A DNA stretch of 64,000 bases from Candidatus Altimarinota bacterium (GCA_018608565.1 JABAZT010000019.1:1-64000), one strand, 5' to 3'; shown: positions 35,489 to 44,371, counted from the stretch's first letter. Numbers and translations: made by a program. Notes: generated by a model from the letters alone, not told the origin.

Positions 35489-36250
35489 TTACTGGGCCAT
35501 TTGATCACTTGATTCTTCTACGACTTCTGCGTCTGATTCTTCACGAATTGAAGAATGGACTAATACCTGCATTGGTAGTCGTAATCCTCGAGCAAAAATC
35601 ACTGGCTGTGCCTGTTCTTGAGTCATTTGAAGCACAAGGGTTCGTTTTGATTTTCCTTTTTGGATTTCAATTACCTTTATGTTTTGAGCAATCACAAGAG
35701 TTTGATCGATTGATCCTTTTGGATTGGAGGCGAGAATATCTATCCGATCATTAGGACGTAACTCTGGCATACGGGCGATGAGCCACTCTTCATCCAAAGT
35801 AAAGGCATAATCTGATTCAAATTTGGCACTGATTGACTTCGGATCAAGCTTCCCCTGAAAGTGTTTTTGTAGCAATACTTCTCCTACAATTGCGTCTGGC
35901 ACAATTACATTTCCTTCCACTTCTTCTACCGAGGTAAAAAATGTCTCTGGCAAATATCTTCTTGGAATTTTTTTTACTTCTACATCACTTGCTTCGATCA
36001 CCTTTGGACCATCAATTGATTTGACGGCGACTACTACGTCGAGCAAGGCCTCTTTATTCTGATGCTGCTTCCAATGGCTATACGTATAGAAGCTGGTAAT
36101 AAGTGCGATCAATAAAAATGTAAGCTGAAATTTTCTACGCTGTGTAATAATTTCTTGAGTATAGGGCAATACCACTTTTGGTACTCGCTGAATCTTGTAT
36201 TGACGACGTTGATTTCGCCAGGATTGAAATTTTTTTATAGGGTTTTTCAT
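35489..36250 (-). CDS. cpaB: Tad pilus protein CpaB (RcpC)
   Basis: 253 residues. One membrane helix (about 40-60), then an SAF domain (VVAVKSIDGPKVIEASDVEV followed by RRYLPETFF) and the RcpC/CpaB domain (NDRIDILASNPKGS, TLVIAQNIKVIEIQKGK). CpaB normally works with the CpaC secretin; no secretin is present, consistent with a single-membrane cell. Confidence 0.88.
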   Translation of the reverse strand: MKNPIKKFQSWRNQRRQYKIQRVPKVVLPYTQEIITQRRKFQLTFLLIALITSFYTYSHWKQHQNKEALLDVVVAVKSIDGPKVIEASDVEVKKIPRRYLPETFFTSVEEVEGNVIVPDAIVGEVLLQKHFQGKLDPKSISAKFESDYAFTLDEEWLIARMPELRPNDRIDILASNPKGSIDQTLVIAQNIKVIEIQKGKSKRTLVLQMTQEQAQPVIFARGLRLPMQVLVHSSIREESDAEVVEESSDQMAQ

Positions 36251-36352
36251 GATTTATTAGGGGATTATAGGTTGAGGGATTGAGAGGTTGAGAGATTACA
36301 GAAAACCAATTTTTTATTTCTTTCTATCTCCCCTACCTCTTTTCTACCTCAT

Positions 36353-36886
36353 TTACCATAATGGCAGTCTGGCAATTCCTTCAACTCTTATTGGGTCGTG
36401 AATATTAAAATTTTTGAGCCATATTTCTGGTTTTGATTCAATGGTTACTCTGGCCCGGATAACTCCATCTCCTGGATTGTATTCTAGTGGATATTCGACG
36501 GTTATGTCTGAAAGCTCTAAAGAGGATTTTGGATCATATTCAACCGCAAAATCTTCTCCTCGTGCCCTTCCATTAGATTTTTCTACTGCATTTAGGACAT
36601 ATTGATCTACCTGTGATCCAGTTATAAAATTTCTCCAATCAAGTGTCCCATAACATCGAGATGGGGGGTCTTCTACAAAACAATCTGCATAATATTTTGT
36701 CTCTGCAATGGATACAAAATCTATTCCCACCTGAGTCAGTACACTATCGGCTGAAACTCTGGCCAAATGTTCCATCTGAGCATATCTGGTGTAATACCCA
36801 CCGCCATCTACTACGAGTGCCCCCATAGCAAGTAATACTGGCAGTAGTAATGCAAAGAGTGGCAATACCATTCCTCCATCACTCAC
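36353..36886 (-). CDS. TadG-like pilus-associated protein
   Basis: 177 residues from a GTG at 36884-36886, which overlaps the previous gene's end by 8 bases; an ATG at 36869-36871 is the other choice. The frame stays open far upstream but that part lies inside the tadE-like gene. Residues 1-40 are the TadE/TadG membrane segment (MVLPLFALLLPVLLAMGALV followed by DGGGYY and an AD-rich helix start). The rest is an exported domain with a Cys pair and several beta strands. The overlap and the AGGAGG-containing dyad just before it suggest coupled translation. Confidence 0.7.
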   Translation of the reverse strand: MSDGGMVLPLFALLLPVLLAMGALVVDGGGYYTRYAQMEHLARVSADSVLTQVGIDFVSIAETKYYADCFVEDPPSRCYGTLDWRNFITGSQVDQYVLNAVEKSNGRARGEDFAVEYDPKSSLELSDITVEYPLEYNPGDGVIRARVTIESKPEIWLKNFNIHDPIRVEGIARLPLW

Positions 36887-37604
36887 ATGTGTAGGGAGGA
36901 TTATCCTCCTGACAGAGGATTCGAGCCGTTGCGACTGCTCGTAATGGAATCGATGCAATCTCAATGTAAGGGATAGAAATAGGGAAATCATACTGTAGTT
37001 GTACGGTAATAATATCGTTGTATCGACGATCATTTGAGTTAATAGTACTTTCTGATTGATCGTCTTTATTTTCGATAGAAACACTCACCTCTCCAGGAGT
37101 ATAAAATTCTTCTATGATTCCTGTGACTTTGAGATCATTATTGGTCATAGATCCGGTAGTAGCCGCACTATTGACAACATACTGGAGACGCTGCATCGCG
37201 GATATACTGAGCGACAGGTAGAGAAATCCGAAGACTAACAATAAGATCAATGGTAGTATCAACGCTAGTTCCACGAGCGCCTGCCCTGAATCATCTACCC
37301 CAATATTGTTTTGTTTTTGTTTCCTTGGCAGCCTCAATCTGTCGCCAATTTGAACGGAGGGAATATGATCGTATTCTATTACTCCATAGGCCTCAGAACA
37401 ATAATAGATTCTAAATGGACTTACTTGTTTTTGTATCTTGAGCACTACACCAGATTCATCGACCCAGACAAGGGTAATTCGTCGAAACACCCAGAAAGTG
37501 TGCACGGACTTACACCGAGGAAAATATATTGGAGCGAAAGACTGACGAAACATAACGCCGGTCAATCGCGTCCAAAAACTAGAAGCACAAGATATTTGAG
37601 TCAT
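36879..37604 (-). CDS. DUF192 domain fused to a TadE-like minor pilin
   Basis: 241 residues in two parts. Residues about 12-90 match DUF192: RLTGVMFRQSF, CKSVHTFWVFRRITLVWVDE, then GVVLKIQ and EAYGVIEYD. The second part is a TadE-like pseudopilin: DDSGQALVELALILPLILLL (105-124) is the prepilin-type segment with the conserved Glu, followed by an extracellular domain. In other genomes DUF192 is usually a separate protein, sometimes near tad genes. With the pilin segment inside the chain, prepilin cleavage would separate the two parts. Confidence 0.75.
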   Translation of the reverse strand: MTQISCASSFWTRLTGVMFRQSFAPIYFPRCKSVHTFWVFRRITLVWVDESGVVLKIQKQVSPFRIYYCSEAYGVIEYDHIPSVQIGDRLRLPRKQKQNNIGVDDSGQALVELALILPLILLLVFGFLYLSLSISAMQRLQYVVNSAATTGSMTNNDLKVTGIIEEFYTPGEVSVSIENKDDQSESTINSNDRRYNDIITVQLQYDFPISIPYIEIASIPLRAVATARILCQEDNPPYTCE

Positions 37605-37609
37605 AGGAT

Positions 37610-37807
37610 CTAGCTTGAAGCTGTATCACCAGTGCTTTCACTTCCTGTAAGTGCATCGATAATACTTTGGAAGACTTCTTTGATCTTATCTCCCATTGTT
37701 ACCATGAGCCCAATAACGGCTACCGCAATAACGGCTAAAATTAGAGCATATTCCGTAAGTGTCTGTCCAGACTCATCGTTCCAAAATTGCTTGAGAAAAT
37801 TTTTCAT
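37610..37807 (-). CDS. flp: Flp-type major pilin
   Basis: 65 residues from ATG 37805-37807; the frame runs further upstream but without pilin features. Short basic leader (MKNFLKQFWNDESG), then the processing site G/QTLTEYALI and a hydrophobic helix (LAVIAVAVIGLMV). The Glu five residues after the cut site is the Flp hallmark. A short Ser/Thr tail follows. This is the structural subunit of the Tad pilus. Confidence 0.93.
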   Translation of the reverse strand: MKNFLKQFWNDESGQTLTEYALILAVIAVAVIGLMVTMGDKIKEVFQSIIDALTGSESTGDTASS

Positions 37808-37830
37808 AAAATATGGGTTAAAAAGTAATA

Positions 37831-37860
37831 TTAATATGAAATTCTGCCGACTATTGTCAA
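37831..37860 (-). promoter_or_regulatory. Possible promoter of the flp-tad operon
   Basis: On the minus strand a perfect TTGACA (rc of 37855-37860) is followed 18 bases later by TATTAA (or 17 bases later by ATATTA). The predicted start lies about 20 bases before the Flp pilin ATG. Confidence 0.5.
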
Positions 37861-38015
37861 TTACCTGAACTAATGTAATCCACACACTAAAAACATGAAT
37901 TAAGGCCTTACTTAAAGGATTTTATTTTTTTTACACTGAATTATTCATTAAAAATATACACCATAAAAATAGTATTTCACTAGGAAGAAATAATTTATCT
38001 TTCTATCCTAAAATC

Positions 38016-38465
38016 ATGCATTTATCAATTCTTATACCGAGTTTCACTCTTTCTCTACTTTTCCTGGCTATGATCCAAGATATAAAGACCAATAGAATTT
38101 CTAATCTCTTTAGCTTGATTGGAATTATGGGAACACTCATGATATTAATCTTAACTGAGCCTTGGGAGATCATCCGCCTTCATCTTTTGAGTTTTCTAAT
38201 CTTGTTTGTGATTACACTGATTGGATATCGTGCCAGAGTGATTGGTGGTGGTGATGCAAAAATATTGAGTTTTGTGGCTCTTACGGTCCCATTCTTTGAT
38301 CTACTCACTCTTTGTCTTTGCATAACCATTTCTGGCGGTATTCAAGCACTTATCTCTATCATATATGGAAAAATAAAAGGACTCCCAAAAACGATCGGAA
38401 TTCCCTATGGGGTTGCTGTCTTTGTTGGCACGCTAGGGTTTTGGATGATCAATTTTTTAGGATAA
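38016..38465 (+). CDS. Prepilin peptidase (TadV/CpaA type)
   Basis: 149 residues, mostly membrane helices. The two catalytic aspartates are present: IQDIKTNRISN and the GxGD motif in RVIGGGDAKIL. The short form without the methylase domain is typical of Tad systems. It would cut Flp and the TadE/TadG-like proteins. It is the only Tad gene on the plus strand, divergent from flp. Confidence 0.93.
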   Translation: MHLSILIPSFTLSLLFLAMIQDIKTNRISNLFSLIGIMGTLMILILTEPWEIIRLHLLSFLILFVITLIGYRARVIGGGDAKILSFVALTVPFFDLLTLCLCITISGGIQALISIIYGKIKGLPKTIGIPYGVAVFVGTLGFWMINFLG

Positions 38466-38469
38466 AAAT

Positions 38470-38495
38470 TAAAAAAGAACCCATTTTAGGGCTCT
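38470..38495 (-). terminator. Terminator of the rpsJ-rpsC operon
   Basis: On the minus strand AGAGCCC pairs with GGGTTCT (one G-U), loop TAAAAT(G), followed by five to six T. On the plus strand the same site has an A-C mismatch and a weaker T run, so it serves mainly rpsC. Confidence 0.8.
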
Positions 38496-38525
38496 TTCTA
38501 AGTTTATTCTATTGGTAGATGAGAA

Positions 38526-39176
38526 TTACTCTCCTTGGTTCAATGCTTGGTTTTTGAAGACAAGACCATGATAGATCCATACCTTGATTCCAATTGTTCC
38601 GTAGGTAGTTTCCGCTCGAGACTCTGCATAATCAATATTAGCTCGAAGTGTATGTAGTGGAATTTTACCAGTTTTGAATGTTTCTGATCTGGCAATATCT
38701 ACTCCATTAAGTCGTCCACCGATAATAATCTTGATTCCGTGTGCTCCTGACTCAGTAGCTTTTTCTAGTGCCATCTTACATACTCGTCGGTATGGAAACC
38801 GTCGTTCTACTTGTTCTGCAATATTGAAGGCAATCAATTGTGCGTCAATATCTGGTTTTCGAATTTCTTGAACATTAATTTCAAAATCATCTTGAAATTT
38901 TGCTTTTAGCTCTTTCTGAAGTTTTCCGATATTTTCTCCTCCACGTCCCACGATTACTCCTGGTTTAGCCGTGTGAACAAAAAGGATAATTTTCCCAGAT
39001 TTCCGATGAATCTCAATTTTTGAGACACTGGCTTCTTTTAACTTCTTAGTTAGATATTCTCGGATTTTAACATCCTGAAGAAATTTTGTTTTATAATTCC
39101 TGTCAGCATACCAGAGAGAATCCCAAGTACGTGTGATTCCGATCCGAAACGAGTGTGGTGAAACTTTTTTACCCAT
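38526..39176 (-). CDS. rpsC: Ribosomal protein S3
   Basis: 216 residues. KH domain with VIVGRGGENIGKLQ; ends with TYGTIGIKVWIYHG, the conserved S3 close. Lines the mRNA entry tunnel. It is the last gene of the first half of the S10 cluster; rplP should follow but is 7.2 kb away. Confidence 0.97.
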   Translation of the reverse strand: MGKKVSPHSFRIGITRTWDSLWYADRNYKTKFLQDVKIREYLTKKLKEASVSKIEIHRKSGKIILFVHTAKPGVIVGRGGENIGKLQKELKAKFQDDFEINVQEIRKPDIDAQLIAFNIAEQVERRFPYRRVCKMALEKATESGAHGIKIIIGGRLNGVDIARSETFKTGKIPLHTLRANIDYAESRAETTYGTIGIKVWIYHGLVFKNQALNQGE

Positions 39177-39183
39177 GTTTTAT

Positions 39184-39531
39184 TTATTCGTTAGTGGCTT
39201 CTACTGGAGCGTCTTTAAGATAGATAGAGATATGTGTTGTTGGTTTTGATAGTGGCAATGCTCGCCCTCGAGAGGAAGGAAGATGTCGTTTATAGACAGG
39301 TCCTTTGTTGATGATTACCTCATCAATTACAAGATCTTCTCTTTTTTTATCATGATTATTCTCTGCATTGGCTATCGCAGAGGCCAAACATTTTCCGATA
39401 ATTTTTGCTCCTTTATTAGAAGTAAATCGAAGTATATCTGTTGCCTCTTGTGCATTTTTCCCACGGATGAGCCCTGCGACTACATTCGCTTTTTTTGGAG
39501 AAATTCGGATTCGTCTTAGATGTGCTTTCAT
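39184..39531 (-). CDS. rplV: Ribosomal protein L22
   Basis: 115 residues. RRIRISPKKANVVAGLIRGK at the start and the loop-tip region RGRALPLSKPTTHISI near the end match L22, which lines the peptide exit tunnel. Seven bases upstream of rpsC. Confidence 0.96.
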   Translation of the reverse strand: MKAHLRRIRISPKKANVVAGLIRGKNAQEATDILRFTSNKGAKIIGKCLASAIANAENNHDKKREDLVIDEVIINKGPVYKRHLPSSRGRALPLSKPTTHISIYLKDAPVEATNE

Positions 39532-39567
39532 AGTTTCAATGTGCAGTAAAATGCAATGATAGTTTTA

Positions 39568-39837
39568 TTATTTGGCGAGTTTTCCACCGTGAGATCTAAA
39601 TCTTCTAGTCGGAGCAAACTCTCCGAGTTTATGACCCACCATAAATTCTGTACAGAATACAGGGATAAACTCTTTCCCGTTATGCACCCCAAAGGTGTGT
39701 CCGGCCATCTCCGGAGAGATAGTACAAGCTCGAGACCAAGTCTTGATAACTTGTTTTTTTCCTGAATCATTCATGGCGTTAACCTTTGCAATAACTCTTG
39801 GATCTACGAATGGGCCTTTTTTGGATGAACGGGTCAT
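39568..39837 (-). CDS. rpsS: Ribosomal protein S19
   Basis: 89 residues. [15 protein letters not shown] and [19 protein letters not shown] are S19 signatures. Normal length and place between rplB and rplV. Confidence 0.97.
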   Translation of the reverse strand: MTRSSKKGPFVDPRVIAKVNAMNDSGKKQVIKTWSRACTISPEMAGHTFGVHNGKEFIPVFCTEFMVGHKLGEFAPTRRFRSHGGKLAK

Positions 39838-39907
39838 GGTGTTTTATAACTTAGTGGTTAGAGAGCTGATAGCATTATTAATTATGTTATCGGCTGCGTG
39901 TTTCAAT

Positions 39908-40747
39908 TTATTTCTTAGCTCGATGTCGTGATCTAAGAATAGTCTTATCAGAAGCTTTTTTCCGTTTTCTAGTTTTGACTCCTAGAGCAGGTGCTCCCCA
40001 TAATGTTTTAGGATACTTCATCCCAATTGGCGATCCTCCTTCTCCCCCTCCATGTGGATGGTCTACCGGATTCATCGCTTTCCCTCGGACTTGTGGTCGT
40101 CGCCCTTTGTGTCGAACTCGTCCCGCTTTCCCGATTCGTTCAAGTGAATGTTCTTCATTAGACATGATTCCTATCGTCGCGTAGTTTGTTTTTTCTACGA
40201 GCCGAACCTCTCCTGATGGAAGTTGAACTTGTGCCTTATCCCCATCAAGTGAAACGAGTGTAGCGTATTGTCCTGCAGATCGAACCACTTGTCCTCCTTT
40301 ATTTGCTGTAATTTCTAGATTGTAGATCTGGAATCCAACAGGAATTGACTTGAGTTGCATTCGATTTCCTTCAACTGGCTTTGCTGTTTCATCGGTAACT
40401 ACTTCATCTCCTACTTTCATAGTTTTATGTGCAAGCACATAACGCTTGTCTCCATCTTTATAGATAACTAGTGCGATGAATGCTGTTCTATTTGGATCAT
40501 ATTCAATTTCAGCTACTTTCCCTGGAACTCCAAGTTTTTGGACTCCTGAAAAATCTACAACTCGGTAGAACTTACGAGTTCCTCCACCTCGGTGTCGGAT
40601 CGTAATAGTTCCGTTGGATCTACCAGCGTGTTTTTTTCCTCCTTTGAGCAATGATTTCAATGATTTTTTAGCAGTTACCTGCGCTTTATCATTAAAGTTT
40701 ATATTTCGTCGCCCTGGCGTAGTCGGTTTAATTTCTTTGATTCCCAT
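39908..40747 (-). CDS. rplB: Ribosomal protein L2
   Basis: 279 residues. The conserved C-terminal loop with the essential His is present (NPVDHPHGGGEGGSPIG). N-terminal TPGRRNINFNDK corresponds to the usual TPGxR start. Needed for subunit joining and peptidyl transfer. Confidence 0.98.
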   Translation of the reverse strand: MGIKEIKPTTPGRRNINFNDKAQVTAKKSLKSLLKGGKKHAGRSNGTITIRHRGGGTRKFYRVVDFSGVQKLGVPGKVAEIEYDPNRTAFIALVIYKDGDKRYVLAHKTMKVGDEVVTDETAKPVEGNRMQLKSIPVGFQIYNLEITANKGGQVVRSAGQYATLVSLDGDKAQVQLPSGEVRLVEKTNYATIGIMSNEEHSLERIGKAGRVRHKGRRPQVRGKAMNPVDHPHGGGEGGSPIGMKYPKTLWGAPALGVKTRKRKKASDKTILRSRHRAKK

Positions 40748-40749
40748 AA

Positions 40750-41034
40750 TTATTTGAAGTCATTGAAGTTAAGAGTTTGTCCCTCTTTTAGTGTTACTAT
40801 TGCTTTACGAGAAGCAGCTTTTCGTTGCACGGTTCTTCTTCCCGCGTTTCGAGTTTTAGATGGAAGGTTAATCATATTAACTTTCACCACTTCTACTTTA
40901 TAAAATTCTTTTACAGCGACTTTCACATCGTCCGTGGTTGCATCATTATGAACCTTGAATGTAAATTTATTTGGAATAGCCACTGATTTCTCAGTTACTA
41001 CCGGCGCAATCAATACTTGGTCTGAAGCAATCAT
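40750..41034 (-). CDS. rplW: Ribosomal protein L23
   Basis: 94 residues. APVVTEKSVAIPNKFTFKVH is the L23 start, and KVNMINLPSKTRNAGRR matches its loop. Docking site for trigger factor and SRP at the tunnel exit. Its start overlaps the rplD stop by one base. Confidence 0.95.
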   Translation of the reverse strand: MIASDQVLIAPVVTEKSVAIPNKFTFKVHNDATTDDVKVAVKEFYKVEVVKVNMINLPSKTRNAGRRTVQRKAASRKAIVTLKEGQTLNFNDFK

Positions 41035-41669
41035 TATTTTTTATCGGATGAAAAAGTACTCTGAGCAACATCAAGTGCAGATTTTAGAAAACACACTTTA
41101 TCAGCCCATAGAATATCATATACGTTTAGGTATTCAGGTCGAATGATCTTTACCCCTGGAACGTTTCGTGCAGACTTTCGAAGTAGATCTTGTCCTTTAT
41201 CTACTACAAGTAGTAGCTTAACTCCTTCTGGAAGTTTTGACTGAAGAGATACAAACGTTTTAGTTTTTGGCTCTTTTACATCAAATCCATCAAGTGCATA
41301 TATAGACTTATCATTTGCTTTGACTGAAAGTGCAGAAGCAAGTGCCGCTCGTCGCTCTTTCTTTGGCATAGCCCTTGTAAAGTTCCGAGTATTTCGTGGA
41401 CCATGTGTCACACCACCTCCACGAAGGAGATTTGTAGAACGAGCTCCTCGACGCGCATTACCTGTTCCTTTTTGCTTAAACATTTTCTTTGTTGAATAAG
41501 CCACCTCTCCTCGTGTTTTCACATGAGCGATAGGATTTCGTGCATTAGAGAGTCGCATTAATACGGCTCGATGCATAAGTCCTTCGTTGATGTTAGCATT
41601 GAACAACGCATCATTTGCGGTGACTTGTCCTTTCTTTGCTCCGGTTGCGTCATATAAATCAACTTTCAT
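41034..41669 (-). CDS. rplD: Ribosomal protein L4
   Basis: 211 residues. KKMFKQKGTGNARRGARSTN and GGGVTHGPRNTRNF are the conserved tunnel-loop region of L4. Normal length. In some bacteria it also represses the S10 operon; no such leader hairpin was sought here. Confidence 0.96.
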   Translation of the reverse strand: MKVDLYDATGAKKGQVTANDALFNANINEGLMHRAVLMRLSNARNPIAHVKTRGEVAYSTKKMFKQKGTGNARRGARSTNLLRGGGVTHGPRNTRNFTRAMPKKERRAALASALSVKANDKSIYALDGFDVKEPKTKTFVSLQSKLPEGVKLLLVVDKGQDLLRKSARNVPGVKIIRPEYLNVYDILWADKVCFLKSALDVAQSTFSSDKK

Positions 41670-41671
41670 GC

Positions 41672-42265
41672 TTATCCAGTAATTAAGACATAACTATTTT
41701 TTGCTCCCGGAACAGCTCCTTTGAGTGCTACGAGATCCTTATCTGCTTCTACTTTTACCACTTTCACTCGGTGAAGCGTTGTTTGATCGGTTCCCATTCG
41801 TCCCGGCATCTTCTTCCCCTTAAGGATTCGAGCTGGCTTTGCACACATCCCAACAGAACCTGGTTCTCGATGATGATGTGAACCATGCGTTTCTGGTCCT
41901 CGTGAAAAATTATGCCGCTTGATAACTCCTTGAAATCCCTTCCCCTTAGAAGTTCCAGTAATTTCAACCGCGTCGTCTTCTACAAATTGATCAACCGATA
42001 CAGTATTTCCTTTTTCAAAATCACCTTCTTGTTCTTTCGTAATCGCTATCTCTTTTATAAACTTAAATTTCTTGTTATCGTTTTTTCCAAAATTCTTTCG
42101 CTCAAACGCTCCAAGCACCAATGCTGAATACCCGTCTTTTGCTAAAGTTTTCACTTGCAAAATAACAGCCTTAGGAGCTTCGCAAAGAGTAACAGGAGTC
42201 ACTCGTCCAGTTTCTGGATCGATGACACGCGTCATTCCGATTTTTCGAGCAAGTATGCCTTTCAT
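41672..42265 (-). CDS. rplC: Ribosomal protein L3
   Basis: 197 residues. MKGILARKIGMTRVID, KGKGFQGVIKRHNFSRGP and KKMPGRMGTDQTT are L3 signatures. Normal length; two bases before rplD. Confidence 0.97.
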   Translation of the reverse strand: MKGILARKIGMTRVIDPETGRVTPVTLCEAPKAVILQVKTLAKDGYSALVLGAFERKNFGKNDNKKFKFIKEIAITKEQEGDFEKGNTVSVDQFVEDDAVEITGTSKGKGFQGVIKRHNFSRGPETHGSHHHREPGSVGMCAKPARILKGKKMPGRMGTDQTTLHRVKVVKVEADKDLVALKGAVPGAKNSYVLITG

Positions 42266-42351
42266 GTGATCTTATTTTTAGAGGGTATATAGTGAGAGGA
42301 TGTTACATCATCACCGCTCTTTAAACTCAGATGATCAGAGTTATAGGAGTC

Positions 42352-42705
42352 TTATTGAGCAAGCATCTTAATCTCTACATCTACTCCGCTTGGAAGTGAG
42401 AGATTTTGAAGCGATTCAATTGTTTTTGGGGTTGGCTCTTTGATGTCTATTAATCTTTTATGCGTTCTGATCTCATATTGATCTCGCGCATCTTTATTTA
42501 CAAAGAATGAACGGTTAACCGTATATTTCTTTATCTTTGTTGGGAGTGGCACTGGCCCTGACACTAGTGATCCGTTTCTTTCAGCTGTCTCGACTATAGA
42601 TCGAGCTGCCTCATCGATAATTGTATAATCAAATGATCGTACAATGATCCGGATTTTTGAAGCTTGCACTTCGTCTTTTTTGGTCGTGGATTTTTTTGTT
42701 GCCAT
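42352..42705 (-). CDS. rpsJ: Ribosomal protein S10
   Basis: 117 residues. KIRIIVRSFDYTIIDEAARS, then PVPLPTKIKKYTV and YEIRTHKRLIDI are S10 signatures. The first 16 residues are an extra Lys/Thr-rich end. Good Shine-Dalgarno (AGGAG) before the start. First gene of the operon; S10 also serves in antitermination with NusA/NusB. Confidence 0.97.
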   Translation of the reverse strand: MATKKSTTKKDEVQASKIRIIVRSFDYTIIDEAARSIVETAERNGSLVSGPVPLPTKIKKYTVNRSFFVNKDARDQYEIRTHKRLIDIKEPTPKTIESLQNLSLPSGVDVEIKMLAQ

Positions 42706-42733
42706 GTATTTCTCCTGTTTAAAGAGCCGGCAG

Positions 42734-42761
42734 ATACTATGACAAAAACTCTATGTGTCAA
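42734..42761 (-). promoter_or_regulatory. Promoter of the rpsJ-rpsC operon
   Basis: On the minus strand TTGACA (rc of 42756-42761), 16 bases, TAGTAT (rc of 42734-42739), then CTGCCGGCTCTT. It is back-to-back with the promoter at 42769-42797, the -35 boxes being seven bases apart. Confidence 0.85.
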
Positions 42762-42768
42762 CATTTTT

Positions 42769-42797
42769 TTGATGTTTTCTTTTTACTGTGGTATAAT
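42769..42797 (+). promoter_or_regulatory. Promoter of the small membrane protein gene
   Basis: TTGATG (42769-42774), 17 bases, TATAAT (42792-42797) with a TG one base before the -10 (extended -10). Divergent from the rpsJ promoter. Confidence 0.8.
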
Positions 42798-42839
42798 GCT
42801 TTGAAACGTTGGAAACTATCTCCTTAACACTCTTTCCAA

Positions 42840-43178
42840 ATGGCTACTACAAAAAACAAACCGCTCACGAAAAAACAAACTCAAAAGATTATTGACTCAA
42901 ATCAAAAATCTATCGAACAAGAGGTAACTGAAATCGTTCGGTACCCTGGACTCAAATTCGTATCTCGATTCTGTAAGATTTTTGGAATTGTTATTGCTGT
43001 AGTATTCTTTGTAGTCGCAATCATCATGCTCTTCGTTCAAGAAGGATGGGACAAGCTCTTCTACTTCCTTGGAGCGATTGGTCTTGGGATTATCTATACT
43101 ATTGTAGGATTTTTCCTTGGAGACTTCTGCCAGATCCTCGTAGACATGGAAGAAAACACTCGTAAACGAATCAAGTAA
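42840..43178 (+). CDS. Small membrane protein of unknown function
   Basis: 112 residues. A basic, helical N-terminus (about 45 residues), two membrane helices (IFGIVIAVVFFVVAIIMLFV and a Gly-rich second one ending FFLGDF), then a short charged tail. It has its own strong promoter and terminator, so it is probably well expressed. No family recognised. Confidence 0.8.
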   Translation: MATTKNKPLTKKQTQKIIDSNQKSIEQEVTEIVRYPGLKFVSRFCKIFGIVIAVVFFVVAIIMLFVQEGWDKLFYFLGAIGLGIIYTIVGFFLGDFCQILVDMEENTRKRIK

Positions 43179-43207
43179 ACAAAAAAATAAATACAAGATA
43201 GAACTCA

Positions 43208-43237
43208 AACCCTAGATAGATTATCTAGGGTTTTTTG
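43208..43237 (+). terminator. Rho-independent terminator
   Basis: AACCCTAGATA pairs perfectly with TATCTAGGGTT across a three-base loop, followed by T residues. Ends the 42840-43178 transcript. Confidence 0.95.
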
Positions 43238-43370
43238 TATTCTGTGCCTCGATAGGAATACAAAGTACAAACAGATCTTAATACGATAGCACTTATTGAT
43301 TTACCTGTAAAAGAGTTGGCTTTTATACTAAAAAGAATAAAAAGGAATCAATCTATAACCCTATAAAATC

Positions 43371-44258
43371 ATGTCAGCAGAACAAGAACCAAATGGAATG
43401 ATAAGACTTCCCGATAATATTGACGCCCTCCCCGAAGGAGAATCATACTGGAGCCTTCGACGACTACTAGAACTAAAAACAACCGAACTAGATGCACAAC
43501 TAGTCATCGCAGAACACCAAGCAGAAACAGATGCAAACGTAGCTGTAGCAAGAATCAAAGCTGAACTAGCTATAACAAAACAATTGCTAACCACTGGAGA
43601 GATCGACCCTAATACTATAGGATCTGAACTAACTATTGCTCCAACTATTATTATTAAGCCAATACTTGAAACCTTAGAAGCTAATCTTAATACCCGCGAG
43701 GTTGCACTGTCATCTGAATATATAGCTACTACACCAGACTCAACTGTCTCATGGCATGGACTAACTGTTCCCCTCACTACGATGTTAGCTCTCAAACAAG
43801 ACGATTTTGGACTTGCACTAACCAACGCCTCTCAACTGGCAGTAAGATCATTACGGAAAGCAGATGAAATTGGCGCCAAAGGAAATGCAACAATGAAACT
43901 CTCTCCGTCTCCAATGACAACGACCCCATCTAGTCAACAAGTTTCACCCGAACAAATTGCACTTCAACTCGAAGGAGCCAATCTTAGATCCACTGTCCTT
44001 AATGGTATTATTGCTCGACTACAATCCGGAGCTCAAATTATTGGTTGTGATGAAATAGCCGCAGGACAAATAATCCCTGAAAACCCAGAACTAGGTTTCT
44101 CAAATCTTGACGAAACAGCACTAAATAAATATCGAATCGCATTTCGTGAAATGAGAGAATACATGAACGGCACTAAACCTTGGTCTTTTGACATAGGAGA
44201 TAATGTTATATACGAACAACTGAGTGCCACATATCCGCCAGCACAAGCTACTGAGTAA
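43371..44258 (+). CDS. Hypothetical protein
   Basis: 295 residues, soluble, acidic. A long helix early on (LELKTTELDAQLVIAEHQAE) suggests coiled coil, a Ser/Thr/Pro-rich linker lies near 180-195 (SPSPMTTTPSSQQ), and a second helical domain ends the protein. One Cys only. No family recognised. Separate terminator follows. Confidence 0.7.
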   Translation: MSAEQEPNGMIRLPDNIDALPEGESYWSLRRLLELKTTELDAQLVIAEHQAETDANVAVARIKAELAITKQLLTTGEIDPNTIGSELTIAPTIIIKPILETLEANLNTREVALSSEYIATTPDSTVSWHGLTVPLTTMLALKQDDFGLALTNASQLAVRSLRKADEIGAKGNATMKLSPSPMTTTPSSQQVSPEQIALQLEGANLRSTVLNGIIARLQSGAQIIGCDEIAAGQIIPENPELGFSNLDETALNKYRIAFREMREYMNGTKPWSFDIGDNVIYEQLSATYPPAQATE

Positions 44259-44285
44259 ACTCAAATACTAAGAACACAAAACACA

Positions 44286-44312
44286 GAGACCTCCCAAACG
44301 GAGGCTCTTTTT
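44286..44312 (+). terminator. Rho-independent terminator
   Basis: GAG-CCTCC pairs with GGAGG-CTC with one bulged A, loop CAAAC, followed by five T. Ends the 43371-44258 gene. Confidence 0.85.
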
Positions 44313-44371
44313 GTTGCAATAAAACAAATCAGGCACTTGACAACTCTCGAGAAACAAATACAAAATAAATA

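Noticed and set aside
36887..37084. Longer TadG-like protein
   Set aside because: The upstream 66 codons lie wholly within the tadE-like gene in another frame and show no family features.
37808..37885. Longer Flp pilin from an upstream start
   Set aside because: The prepilin leader is complete from the ATG at 37807, and the upstream part covers the promoter.
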